A DNA stretch of 41,810 nt, from the NCBI GenBank assembly GCA_009841225.1, contig VXMF01000038.1, positions 1 to 41,810 of the forward strand, given 5' to 3'. Every line of letters starts with the position of its first letter. The first letter of the stretch is position 1. The DNA comes from Terriglobia bacterium. GTDB taxonomy: Bacteria > Acidobacteriota > Terriglobia > Bryobacterales > UBA6623. The notes under the pieces were generated by a model. It was given only the letters and a program-made list of their open reading frames with translations. It had not been told where the DNA came from and did not search any database. Of this stretch, positions 1 through 7,849 are shown piece after piece. Position numbers and translations under genes: made by a program.

Positions 1-394
1 GGCTACTCCAAGCGAACCAAATCCTTCAGAATCTACGCCTCGTGAGAAAGTCGGGTTAGGGGCTTTCTCGACGAGTCTCACCACCGGGAACTGTTCGACC
101 CGACATGACGTGAGCCGAAACGGATCGACTGGCTCTTTCAGCAATTCCCAGGCAAGACCCGGTAGTCAACCACCTCCGTAGTGTTCGCTTGCAACCGGTG
201 CGAGGGTGTCAGTTCGGGCGAGAACGCAAGCGAGCATAGCGCGCGAGTTGCGGAATACATCGCCACGGACCACAAGGTGGCGATCGGGACGCAAACAGCC
301 AGTGCGCACGGGGTCTGCCATTCAGCTGCCACCGCTCAACCACTCATGCGTTTCACGAACTTGGCCCTGCTGTATCATGGAGGCACGAGTCACT
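1..394. other. Gene-free left edge rich in inverted repeats
   Basis: No convincing coding region. Frame 1 from the window edge runs 14 codons to a TGA at 43-45 and could be the tail of a gene outside the window. The interval has many perfect stems: 44-50 with 63-69, extended by 39-42 with 72-75; 83-88 with 158-163; 112-116 with 131-135; 183-192 with 226-235 (one G-U), enclosing 212-215 with 222-225; 259-266 with 277-284. The loop of the first hairpin (50-56) is also complementary to 98-104, a possible pseudoknot. I recognise no known RNA family: the tmRNA 3' tRNA-like end and the RNase P conserved blocks are not visible. It may be an unrecognised structured RNA or several terminators. Confidence 0.4.
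351..378 (+). promoter_or_regulatory. Possible sigma-70 promoter of tRNA-Arg
   Basis: TATCAT at 373-378 resembles a -10 box and TTTCAC at 351-356 a weak -35 box, with a 16-base spacer. The predicted start is about 385, ten bases before the tRNA. This is a positional argument with a poor -35 match. Confidence 0.3.
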
Positions 395-471
395 GCGCCC
401 GTAGCTCAGCCGGATAGAGCGCTTGCCTCCGGAGCAAGAGGCCGCAGGTTCGAATCCTGCCGGGCGTACCA
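395..471 (+). tRNA. tRNA-Arg (anticodon CCG)
   Basis: A full cloverleaf is visible. The acceptor stem pairs 395-401 with 461-467 (first pair G-U), the discriminator is A468 and CCA is encoded at 469-471. The anticodon stem is 422-426 with 434-438 and the seven-base loop 427-433 places CCG at 429-431. The T-loop TTCGAAT follows the stem GCAGG. It reads CGG arginine codons, which are common in this GC-rich window. Open frames over this gene on both strands give the well-known spurious 'proteins' seen across bacterial tRNA genes and are not coding. Confidence 0.97.
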
Positions 472-534
472 CTGCTCATACTGGATCCCCTGCCGGGCTG
501 AGCAGATCGCCGCATCACAGGCGTCGGCCTGCCA

Positions 535-552
535 CGGAATTGACGAATTCCG
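535..552. terminator. Seven-base-pair hairpin between tRNA-Arg and the convergent reductase gene
   Basis: CGGAATT at 535-541 and AATTCCG at 546-552 form a perfect stem with a GACG tetraloop. It lies 64 bases after tRNA-Arg and 119 bases after the convergent aldo/keto reductase gene. There is no T-run on either side, so an intrinsic terminator role is uncertain. The rest of 472-670 shows nothing recognisable. Confidence 0.25.
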
Positions 553-670
553 GCTTCCCGCGCCGGCACCATCGGCCTCTTGCGGATCCGGAGACACGCT
601 CTCGCCATGTCTGCCGCACTCTCCGGTCGCGAGGCACGTTCGCCAACAACAATCGCAAACGACTGTGGGA

Positions 671-1645
671 TCAGCGGTTGTACTGCGGCGTAGGCCCCCG
701 CAACGCACCCCAGATCTCGTCGCACGCCGTGAGTGCATCGTCTGGCAGCGGCCCTGTCTGCGAAGCCTCGATGTTCTGCTCGAGGTGGGAGAATTTCGAA
801 GCGCCGAGGATCACGCAGTCAGCCCCTTCCCGATGGCAGAGCCAGCGCATGGCCATCTCCGCCAGAGCAATCCCCAAGCCGTCGGCGACGCGCTTGAGAG
901 CCTCGACTGCCTGGAAATACTCCTGGTGCCAGAACCGCTTCAAGTACCGCTCGTTGCCATCGAAGCGCGTGCCGGGCAACGGTCCCTGATCCAGCGACTG
1001 CTTGCCGCTCAGCAATCCTCCGGCCAGCGGGTTGTAGCAGACGTTGGTGACGTGGTACCGCCGCGTACACGCCAAATATTCCTGCTCGATGCCGCGCGCC
1101 AGCGCGTTGTACATCGGCTGTGCCACTTTCGGCGCTTGAAATTCCAGATTCTCGGAGATCTCGGCCATTTCCGCCATTTGCCAGGCAGCGTAGTTGGAGG
1201 TGCCGATCCAGCGGACCTTCCCCGCCGCGACCAGCTCGTTCATGGCCCTGAGCGTTTCGTAGATTTCGACCGAACGGTCCGGCTGGTGCAGGTAGTAGAT
1301 GTCGATATAGTCCGTTCCCAGGCGCTCTAGGCTGTCGTCGACAGCGCGAAAGATGGCCTCGCGGCTCAGCCCTCCGTACGCATCCTCTCCCGCTCCCATG
1401 TTCCCCCGGACCTTCGTGGCCAGCACGACCTGGGAGCGGCGCGCCCCTAGGATCCGGCCAGTGATCTCTTCGGAGAGCCCGGCGTTGTAGACGTTCGCCG
1501 TGTCAATGAAGTTGACGCCGCGGTCGAGAGCGAAGTCAACCATCCGGGCGGCCTCTGCCTCCGCGACCTGCGACCCGAAGGTCATGGTGCCGAGGCAGAC
1601 CTTCGACAACTCCAGTTCTGTCTCTGAAACCAAGACCCGTTGCAT
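671..1645 (-). CDS. Aldo/keto reductase
   Basis: A 324-residue protein of the NAD(P)H-dependent aldo/keto reductase superfamily, a cytosolic TIM barrel that reduces carbonyls or oxidises the matching alcohols. The catalytic tetrad is all present: Asp48 and Tyr53 in FIDTANVYNAG, Lys78 in LATKVR and His120 in YYLHQPD. KVRWIGTSNY and the late cofactor-binding region (VILGASK) are typical of the YajO/Tas-like subgroups. A TTG start at 1657 is possible, but ATG at 1645 begins where homologues begin and has a G-rich stretch just upstream, so I use it. It lies 54 bases downstream of the PHP-like gene on the same strand and may be cotranscribed. The substrate cannot be read from sequence. Confidence 0.9.
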   Translation of the reverse strand: MQRVLVSETELELSKVCLGTMTFGSQVAEAEAARMVDFALDRGVNFIDTANVYNAGLSEEITGRILGARRSQVVLATKVRGNMGAGEDAYGGLSREAIFRAVDDSLERLGTDYIDIYYLHQPDRSVEIYETLRAMNELVAAGKVRWIGTSNYAAWQMAEMAEISENLEFQAPKVAQPMYNALARGIEQEYLACTRRYHVTNVCYNPLAGGLLSGKQSLDQGPLPGTRFDGNERYLKRFWHQEYFQAVEALKRVADGLGIALAEMAMRWLCHREGADCVILGASKFSHLEQNIEASQTGPLPDDALTACDEIWGALRGPTPQYNR

Positions 1646-1699
1646 TAGCACCCCCAATATCGCCTTACAGGGCCGGACAAGCCGTCAAGCCTAACTCGG

Positions 1700-3751
1700 T
1701 CAGCGCCGGACCGGGTTCACGAATGCACCATTAGCGGCCACATCCCAAACCGCCAGCCGGGCCCACGTCCAGCCGGGCGCTGACAGTTTCCAGTGGTAGG
1801 AACCCTGGTAAAACTCGGAAGTGTCCGACAGGTCGAAGATCTGGCGCTTCGTGCCCTCGCCATCCCCCCACACGACTTCTGCGAACTGCAGGGGAAACGT
1901 TCCCCGCACGTCCGCCTTGACCTCGATTTCGGATTCGCTGCCGCCGATTTCCCACGAGGGGAGCAGGACCTCGCCAGTGGTGACGAAGAACTCGCCCCGT
2001 CGCAACGGAGCCAGCAGCTCGCCGTAGCGGTCGAAACTTGGAAGACGGTCCACCTTGAGGTAGTTGACGTTCATGTGGCCGTAGACTTCGTGCGTGTGGT
2101 CGAACTGGAACACATCCACCTCTCCGACCAGGCGCTTGTCCATGCCCCAGTTCTGCAAGTCGTCTAGCAGCCTGAGCGTGCGCTCGCCAAGGCGCGGCGA
2201 AGAGAAGTCCGTGGGCATGGCCTTCCAGCCAGCCCCGAAGTAGCGCGGGTCACGGAAGTGCTCCGTGTCGCGAATCGTATCCGGATACCCCGTGGACCCC
2301 TTTGTGCGGGCGTGGGTCTGGTACATCCAGCCGTTCTCCCTGCGCACCAGCTCGAGCATCTCCTCTGCATCCGCAGTGCTATAGACGGTGCCATACCGCT
2401 TGTGCTTGGATACGAAAGCGCCGCCTTCCGGACGGTTCATCCACCAATAGACCGGCTTGGGAAAGACTAGGCCCCAGTGGCCCCCGAGGTGGACATTGGC
2501 CTCCTCGGAGGGGATCAGCAAGAAGTCCTTGTCTGACTGCGCCTTGCACGCCTCGAAGAAGCTCGCCAGCTCTCTCAGGCGCAGCTCTGTGAGGTCCCGC
2601 GGGTGCCCGTCGCCGTGAAAGTCCATGATGACCGCGGCATTGACGCCCATTCCGCTCAGCACGGTCTTGAACGGCGGGATCCAGTCCATCCCCTTTTCCA
2701 GCGCCTGCACCGTGTAGGCGAGGTGGAAGTGCGAGGCCAGCGTCTTGAACCCGTCCAGTTCCGGAAACGTGTCCCGGTTGGTGTAGCGCAGGGCATCCTC
2801 CAGAAGCGCTTCCGGCGCCGAGGCGCCCACGAGCAAGAACAACGACATCGCCTGACGGCTGCCGGGCGGAGCATTGGCCCAGGGGTAGAACCGCCAGTTC
2901 GTGTCGCGGATTTGGCGGATGCCGAGCGACACGCGCCCGCGCCATGAGCGATGCCAATTGTGCGACAGGTTCGATGTGAAGTCGCGGGGAACAAAGAACT
3001 GATGCGGAGCGGGAAAAGCGACTACGCTGCCCTGCCCCGCTTTCGTTGACAGGGCGCGGTAGCGGACCTTGAAGGGCACGCGCTCGGGCTGCAAGCCATT
3101 GGCCGATTCGCTCCGAAGCTGGCCTTCGGTGTCGTAGAAGGCCAGCGGCGTGACCATGTTGCGCCCGGGCTGGACCTGGTCCTCGCCGCTGAATTCGATT
3201 CCGGCGTCATAGATGTAGGCGACGTTCTCCTGGCGGGTGACGGCGACGGCCTGCTGTTGGATCAAGCGCGAGCCAGCGAAGAACGTGTACACAAGCGATC
3301 CTTCGAACGGCCCTGCCGTAAAGCCGCCGCAATATACGCGGACCCGACTGCCCGCCGTCTCGACACGCAGCGAATCCAGTGCCAATTCGCCAAAAAAGGC
3401 CGCCGTTCCCTGCGAGTGGGCGGGAGGGTAGTCGAAGAACGCGTCCCATCCCTTCGAGCGCACGCCGGTCTCGACGCGATAGAACGGACGCGCCTCGCGC
3501 AGCACATGCGTGTCGCCGCTGGCCACCGACTCCAGCAGGGGCTTGGACGGATCGCGATTGAAACTGGCTTGCCAAGTTTCGCCCGAGGAGTCCTGCCACG
3601 TCACGATCAGCAGTTCGTCGCTGACCTCGGCCGAGACCGGGCCGCCGCGGTAGTCGTCCAAGTCGACCGGAACCGCGGTCTCGGCATATCCCAGGACCGC
3701 GGCGGCAGACAATGCAAACAGCCCCAACAAGTTCGACATGGCGCTCATCAT
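1700..3751 (-). CDS. Secreted PHP-like metallohydrolase (CehA/McbA-like), function unknown
   Basis: About 683 residues with an N-terminal Sec signal peptide (hydrophobic stretch SNLLGLFALSAAAVLGYA). Residues up to about 340 look like beta-rich carbohydrate-active or adhesion-type sequence without a family I can name. The C-terminal half has the metal-binding pattern of PHP phosphoesterase-like domains: SHFHLAYT, a later MDFHGDGH, then IPSEEAN followed by GGHWGLVF. The tail (FVTTGEVLLPSW, then a beta-sandwich-like stretch with VVWGDGEG) resembles the end of CehA/McbA-type hydrolases. The PHP assignment is my inference from motif order. Upstream in-frame ATGs exist at 3787, 3751, 3748 and 3739; 3751 gives the cleanest signal peptide. 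Its promoter would be in the divergent region facing the barrel-protein gene. Confidence 0.6.
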   Translation of the reverse strand: MMSAMSNLLGLFALSAAAVLGYAETAVPVDLDDYRGGPVSAEVSDELLIVTWQDSSGETWQASFNRDPSKPLLESVASGDTHVLREARPFYRVETGVRSKGWDAFFDYPPAHSQGTAAFFGELALDSLRVETAGSRVRVYCGGFTAGPFEGSLVYTFFAGSRLIQQQAVAVTRQENVAYIYDAGIEFSGEDQVQPGRNMVTPLAFYDTEGQLRSESANGLQPERVPFKVRYRALSTKAGQGSVVAFPAPHQFFVPRDFTSNLSHNWHRSWRGRVSLGIRQIRDTNWRFYPWANAPPGSRQAMSLFLLVGASAPEALLEDALRYTNRDTFPELDGFKTLASHFHLAYTVQALEKGMDWIPPFKTVLSGMGVNAAVIMDFHGDGHPRDLTELRLRELASFFEACKAQSDKDFLLIPSEEANVHLGGHWGLVFPKPVYWWMNRPEGGAFVSKHKRYGTVYSTADAEEMLELVRRENGWMYQTHARTKGSTGYPDTIRDTEHFRDPRYFGAGWKAMPTDFSSPRLGERTLRLLDDLQNWGMDKRLVGEVDVFQFDHTHEVYGHMNVNYLKVDRLPSFDRYGELLAPLRRGEFFVTTGEVLLPSWEIGGSESEIEVKADVRGTFPLQFAEVVWGDGEGTKRQIFDLSDTSEFYQGSYHWKLSAPGWTWARLAVWDVAANGAFVNPVRR

Positions 3752-4061
3752 ACCCAACGCGCCGCCCGCGAGGAGTTCGGCCGGCATCCGGGTGCAAGGA
3801 AGCTGTCACATCCAAGCAGCGAACAATCGGCACCGACAGGGTAAAGCGTTGTTGGGACCGTTCCGCGGGTTGGCGACGAAGTACTTGGACAGCGACCCGC
3901 GCTGGTCTCAGCAAGTCGGATTGGCACGCGAGGAATCCCCCGCAGCTGCTTGGTGAGCTCAACGGTACCTGAATGCATACGTTTCGCTAATTGCGCTAAG
4001 GAATATAACGAACGACCCGCTAACGCGCCGCTACAGGTCGCGAATTGCCCGGTCCACTGGT
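3752..4061. other. Divergent intergenic region
   Basis: About 310 bases between the PHP-like gene (minus) and the barrel-protein promoter (plus). The right half is AT-richer and has a TATAAC at 4004-4009 without a matching -35 box. No stable repeat or small gene with a ribosome binding site is visible. If the PHP-like gene starts at 3787 the gap is correspondingly shorter. Confidence 0.4.
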
Positions 4062-4070
4062 TGTTATACT
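4062..4070 (+). promoter_or_regulatory. Extended -10 promoter of the barrel-protein gene
   Basis: TGTTATACT matches the extended -10 pattern TGnTATAAT with one mismatch in the hexamer (4065-4070). The -35 region is weak, as is normal for extended -10 promoters. The predicted transcript start is near 4077, at the first base of a hairpin (4078-4094) that contains the Shine-Dalgarno. Confidence 0.5.
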
Positions 4071-4077
4071 AGTGCGA

Positions 4078-4094
4078 ATCTCCTTCGAGGAGAT
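4078..4094 (+). promoter_or_regulatory. 5'-UTR hairpin enclosing the Shine-Dalgarno of the barrel-protein gene
   Basis: ATCTCCT (4078-4084), loop TCG, AGGAGAT (4088-4094) form a perfect seven-base-pair stem. The 3' strand holds AGGAG, the only good Shine-Dalgarno for the ATG at 4103 (ten-base spacing). Because the predicted transcript start is about 4077, the stem would be the very 5' end of the mRNA. It could protect the message or limit ribosome access. Confidence 0.5.
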
Positions 4095-4102
4095 GGTGCC
4101 AC

Positions 4103-4909
4103 ATGCGCTCGATTGGTCCGCGGCGGCTTGTCCGCTGTGTTGTCGCCGTGCTTGCCGCCTATGTTGCGGGGTCAGTTCCGGCAGCGGGCGGGGATTTCTA
4201 CGTCGGGGCCTCGGCCTCAGCCAGCCGCCTGAACGTGCTTTATGAAAAAGTCGTCGACAATTCGAACCCGCAGAACACTTCGCTGAACCAAGGCCTGCGA
4301 GTCAGGGACGAGGCGTCCGCCGACAAGCTGGGGTACAGCTACGGATTCCTGGCAGGATACAAGTCCCCGCTGAGCATATCCGGGATTTACGTAGCCTTGG
4401 AAGCAGAGATGCTCCGCCACGGCGGCATCGCGGCCGGACGTCTTGCCGGCACGGGGACCTCGGAAACCCGAAACCAGCTTGGCGAGGTCTGGGCTGAGGA
4501 CTGGACGTTCCAGAACGACCGGACCTTCGGCCTCACAGGTCGGTTGGGTGTCGGAATTCCTCTCATCGGCACTTGGTTCGGACCGAGCGTGTACGGGCTT
4601 GTCGGAATCCGCCGCCTCTCGGCCGACTTCCGCTCAACCTACACAGGATGTTTCGAGGCCACACCCTGCACGGAACCTGACCAGTTCGGGTCGGGCTCCG
4701 ACACCTTCAGCGAGAGTTTCAGCGGATTGTCGATTGGCGGCGGCATAGAACAGAAAATCGGAGCTTTCTCGCTTCGCGGCGAGGTGCGGTTCACCGACTA
4801 TTCCAAGGGCGGGAGGGTGATTCCCTTCGATGATGTCTTCGTCTCGGTGCCACTCGACTTGAAACCGGATTCGGTCAGTGTCGGGGCCGTCCTGGTTTGG
4901 TACTTCTGA
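4103..4909 (+). CDS. Outer-membrane beta-barrel protein
   Basis: A 268-residue exported protein. A basic start and a hydrophobic segment (CVVAVLAAYVAGSVPAAG) form a signal peptide with cleavage near residue 29. The mature part opens with GDFYVGASASASRL, typical of the first strand of OmpW/OmpA-like eight-stranded barrels, and alternates amphipathic strands with glycine-rich turns (LSIGGGIEQKIGAFSLRGEVRFTDY split over two strands). It ends in WYF, the aromatic C-terminus recognised by the BAM machinery. Two cysteines (CFEATPC) in a probable external loop could form a disulfide. It is a single gene with its own extended -10 promoter. The ligand or role is not evident; attachment, permeability and stress porin functions are all possible. 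Confidence 0.75.
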   Translation: MRSIGPRRLVRCVVAVLAAYVAGSVPAAGGDFYVGASASASRLNVLYEKVVDNSNPQNTSLNQGLRVRDEASADKLGYSYGFLAGYKSPLSISGIYVALEAEMLRHGGIAAGRLAGTGTSETRNQLGEVWAEDWTFQNDRTFGLTGRLGVGIPLIGTWFGPSVYGLVGIRRLSADFRSTYTGCFEATPCTEPDQFGSGSDTFSESFSGLSIGGGIEQKIGAFSLRGEVRFTDYSKGGRVIPFDDVFVSVPLDLKPDSVSVGAVLVWYF

Positions 4910-5284
4910 TCGCCAAGGCCCCGCTCTAACCGAATGCACGATCCTGCTACGGCACGAGTTCGCCCGTTCGCATCTCGCGCGCCTCGACAATCCGGTCCCC
5001 GCTTCTGCGCGTAGAAAACAGTGCGGGTTCCGGGGAAGAGAGCCCCGCGTGCCCCGTGCGCTGTTGCCGTGAACCGGGCGGCACGCCTTCGACCGCTCCG
5101 CGCCCTCTTGAATGCGGCGCCGGACAGCGCCGCTTGCTGCGTGGACTTCGTCAAGAAATGCGCAACGAGCCTTTAGTGCTCAGAACAGCGGAGATTTCGA
5201 GCCCTGACAATATATATCGGCCAATAGCCCCTTGTCCGAAACCGCGTCAGTAAAGTACACTGCTAGCGGCGGAGAACAGTAAGC
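4910..5284 (+). promoter_or_regulatory. Intergenic region with a likely sigma-70 promoter for the PSCyt1/DUF1553 operon
   Basis: No gene in these 375 bases. TTGTCC at 5232-5237 and TACACT at 5256-5261 are 18 bases apart, predicting a start near 5268 and a very short leader. GGAG at 5271-5274 is the likely ribosome binding site for the ATG at 5285. An AT-rich run with TATATAT near 5210 is a second possible promoter element. Confidence 0.4.
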
Positions 5285-7849
5285 ATGTTTCGCGTTGCGC
5301 TCGTAGTTTCGGTGATCGTAGCCTGCACGGGGCTGTCAACGCCAGTCGGGGCCGAGGCTACCGCCCCGAACTATGCGGAGGAGATCGCGCCAATCTTCGA
5401 GCAGCGCTGTGTCCAATGCCATGGCGACAAGCAGCAACTGTCGGGCTTGCGCGTCGATAGCAGGGAGGCACTGCTACAGGGCGGTTCGAGGGGCCCGTCC
5501 CTAGAGCCCGGCAATGCTGCCGCGAGCCTGCTCTACCACCACGTGTCGGGCACCGCCGAGCCGCGCATGCCCTTTGGCAGCACTCTCGACAGCAACGAAA
5601 TCGACGCCTTGAAGCGCTGGATTGATGCCGGCGCCCCATGGGAAGCCGCCGCGGAAGGGGCCCCGGAGGACAAGGTTTGGTGGGCCTTCCGAAACCCCGA
5701 GCGGCATGATCCGCCCGCGGGCGAAGCACATCCGATCGACGCATTCCTCTCCGCCCGCCAGAGCGAAGAGGGCGTCGCACGCGCGCCGCGCGCCGACCCG
5801 CGGACACTGGTGAGGCGGGCTTATCTCGATCTGGTCGGATTGCTGCCGCCGGCCGACGTAGTGGCCGCGTTCGAAAAGGATCCGTCGAAGGCAGCCTTCG
5901 CGCGGTTGGTCGACGAACTGCTGGACTCGCCCCGTTACGGCGAGCGCTGGGGGCGGCACTGGCTGGATGCGGTGCGCTACGCGGACTCCTCCGGCTATGA
6001 GCACGACTACGATCAGCCGCATGCCTGGCGCTACCGAGACTACGTGATCCGGGCTTTCAACGAGGACAAGCCATATGATCGCTTCGTCCACGAACAACTC
6101 GCCGGAGATGAGGTCGACGACCCGAGCTTCGACGCGCTGATCGCGACCGGAATGCTGCGGATCGGGCCGCGCGTGCTATTCCGCGAGAAGGACAATCCCC
6201 AGTACCGCTACAACTACCTCGACGACATTATTGCGACAACCGGGCGGGTGTTCCTTGGCCTGACCGTGGACTGCGCGCGCTGCCACGACCACAAGTTCGA
6301 TGCCATCTCGCAGATGGACTACTACCGCACCATGGCGGTCTTCTTCCCCTACGTGCGCTACGAGTTCCCGCTGGCCGACCCGGAGACCGTCAAGCGCCAC
6401 GAGGCTGCGAGCGAGAAGATCGAGGCGCAGATCGAGCCGCTCAAGAGCCGGATCGCGAAGGTGCAAGCCCCCTACAAGAAGCTAGCGCGCGAGAAAGCGC
6501 TAGAGGCTTATCCGGAGGAAATCCAGATCGCGGTGCGAACGCCGGAAGAGCAGCGGACGGAGGGCCAGCAGCTGCTGGCCGCCCAAGTGCAGTCGGTGGG
6601 GGTAAGCGGTTACGAGGAACTGGTCTCGGAATCCGATGCCGAGCTGATCGCGGAGCTCAAGGCCCAGGTCGGCAAGCTTGAAGAACAACTGCCCGCCCCG
6701 CTGCCCATGGCGATGGGCGTCCGAGACGGCGACTACAGGTTTGCTCCTGATGGCCTAGGTGACGAGCCCCAGCCGGGCAAGGGCGACCGGCAGGACTTCA
6801 GCGGAATCGAAGGCACGTGGCTGCCTGTCAGCGGCTACAAGCCGCCCCAAGCCCGCTTCATGCCAAACGCCGACTACCGGACCCTGGGAGATGTGGTCGA
6901 GCCCGGCGTGATCGAGGCCTTGGCAGGCAAGGGGACGTTCGAGCCCACCGCGCCCCAGCACCGGATCTCGACAGGGCGGCGCATTGCACTGGCGCGCTGG
7001 ATCACCTCGCCCGACAATCCCCTGTCCGCGCGGGTGATGGTCAATCGCATTTGGATGCATCATTTCGGCGAGGGCATCGTGCGCACGGCCAGCAACTTCG
7101 GCAGCATGGGCACCCATCCCACCCATCCGAAGCTCTTGGACTGGCTCGCGACCGAGTTCGTGAACAGGGGCTGGAGCATCAAGGCGATGCACCGTCTCAT
7201 CATGAGCTCGGACAGCTACCAGATGGCCTCGGCCCACAGTGATCCCGCCGCGGCCAAGGCCGACCCAGACAACGCCCTGCTGTGGCGCTACCGGCAACGC
7301 CGGCTCGAGGGCGAGGTGATCCGCGACATCATCCTAGATGCGTCCGGCAATCTCAATCTCCAGGCCGGAGGCCCGGGCTTCTTTCCCCCGATTCCCGAAG
7401 AGGTGCGCGAGTCGTTTCCGAAGGGCAAGTGGGACATGAGCGAACCCGGGCCCGCCAATTGGCGCCGGAGCGTCTACGCCTATGCGAAGCGCGGCCTGCG
7501 CTATCCGCTGTTCGAGGTCTTCGACCAGCCCAACATGAACGTCACCTGCGAGCGGCGCACGACGACCACCGTGCCAACCCAGGCGTTGACATTGCTCAAC
7601 AACGAGTTCGCGCTGCGCCAGGCGAGCGCCTACGCGAAGCGCGTCGCGGGCCTGGCCGACAGTGCTGAGGGGCGCGTGCGCACTGCCTACGCCATCGCGC
7701 TCAGCCGCGAGCCGACAAAGAGCGAGATGGATGCGAATCTGGAATTCCTGCAGCGTCAGCGGGAGTACCATCAGGGCGACGCCCTCAAGGCATTGACCGA
7801 CCTGTGTGACGTGATCCTGAACCTGAACGAGTTTCTCTATGTCAGCTAA
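5285..7849 (+). CDS. Secreted PSCyt1-DUF1549-DUF1553 protein (planctomycete-type cytochrome)
   Basis: An 854-residue exported protein. After a signal peptide (cleavage near residue 23) comes a cytochrome c-like PSCyt1 domain with heme motif CVQCH at 42-46 and a possible Met ligand in RMPF near 95. DUF1549 (about 145-360) follows, with RRAYLDLVGLLP and SPRYGERWGRHWLD, and contains a second CxxCH (Cys330, Cys333, His334). A Glu/Lys-rich, probably coiled-coil stretch spans about 375-470. DUF1553 (about 560-830) has the hallmark NPLSARVMVNRIW. The biochemical role of the family is not established; it is usually adjacent to a DUF1501 gene, as here (11-base overlap), and is often proposed to act in periplasmic redox steps of polysaccharide or organic-matter breakdown. 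Two heme-binding motifs could allow intramolecular electron transfer. Confidence 0.9.
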   Translation: MFRVALVVSVIVACTGLSTPVGAEATAPNYAEEIAPIFEQRCVQCHGDKQQLSGLRVDSREALLQGGSRGPSLEPGNAAASLLYHHVSGTAEPRMPFGSTLDSNEIDALKRWIDAGAPWEAAAEGAPEDKVWWAFRNPERHDPPAGEAHPIDAFLSARQSEEGVARAPRADPRTLVRRAYLDLVGLLPPADVVAAFEKDPSKAAFARLVDELLDSPRYGERWGRHWLDAVRYADSSGYEHDYDQPHAWRYRDYVIRAFNEDKPYDRFVHEQLAGDEVDDPSFDALIATGMLRIGPRVLFREKDNPQYRYNYLDDIIATTGRVFLGLTVDCARCHDHKFDAISQMDYYRTMAVFFPYVRYEFPLADPETVKRHEAASEKIEAQIEPLKSRIAKVQAPYKKLAREKALEAYPEEIQIAVRTPEEQRTEGQQLLAAQVQSVGVSGYEELVSESDAELIAELKAQVGKLEEQLPAPLPMAMGVRDGDYRFAPDGLGDEPQPGKGDRQDFSGIEGTWLPVSGYKPPQARFMPNADYRTLGDVVEPGVIEALAGKGTFEPTAPQHRISTGRRIALARWITSPDNPLSARVMVNRIWMHHFGEGIVRTASNFGSMGTHPTHPKLLDWLATEFVNRGWSIKAMHRLIMSSDSYQMASAHSDPAAAKADPDNALLWRYRQRRLEGEVIRDIILDASGNLNLQAGGPGFFPPIPEEVRESFPKGKWDMSEPGPANWRRSVYAYAKRGLRYPLFEVFDQPNMNVTCERRTTTTVPTQALTLLNNEFALRQASAYAKRVAGLADSAEGRVRTAYAIALSREPTKSEMDANLEFLQRQREYHQGDALKALTDLCDVILNLNEFLYVS

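Noticed and set aside
1..394. tmRNA or RNase P RNA in the left edge
   Set aside because: No T-arm and CCA end, no recognisable tag coding sequence ending in small hydrophobic residues, and no RNase P conserved blocks.
206..1330. A 374-codon plus-strand frame over tRNA-Arg and the reductase gene, and shorter minus-strand frames over the tRNA
   Set aside because: They include well-known spurious translations of a tRNA gene and otherwise run antisense to the reductase; no ribosome binding site.
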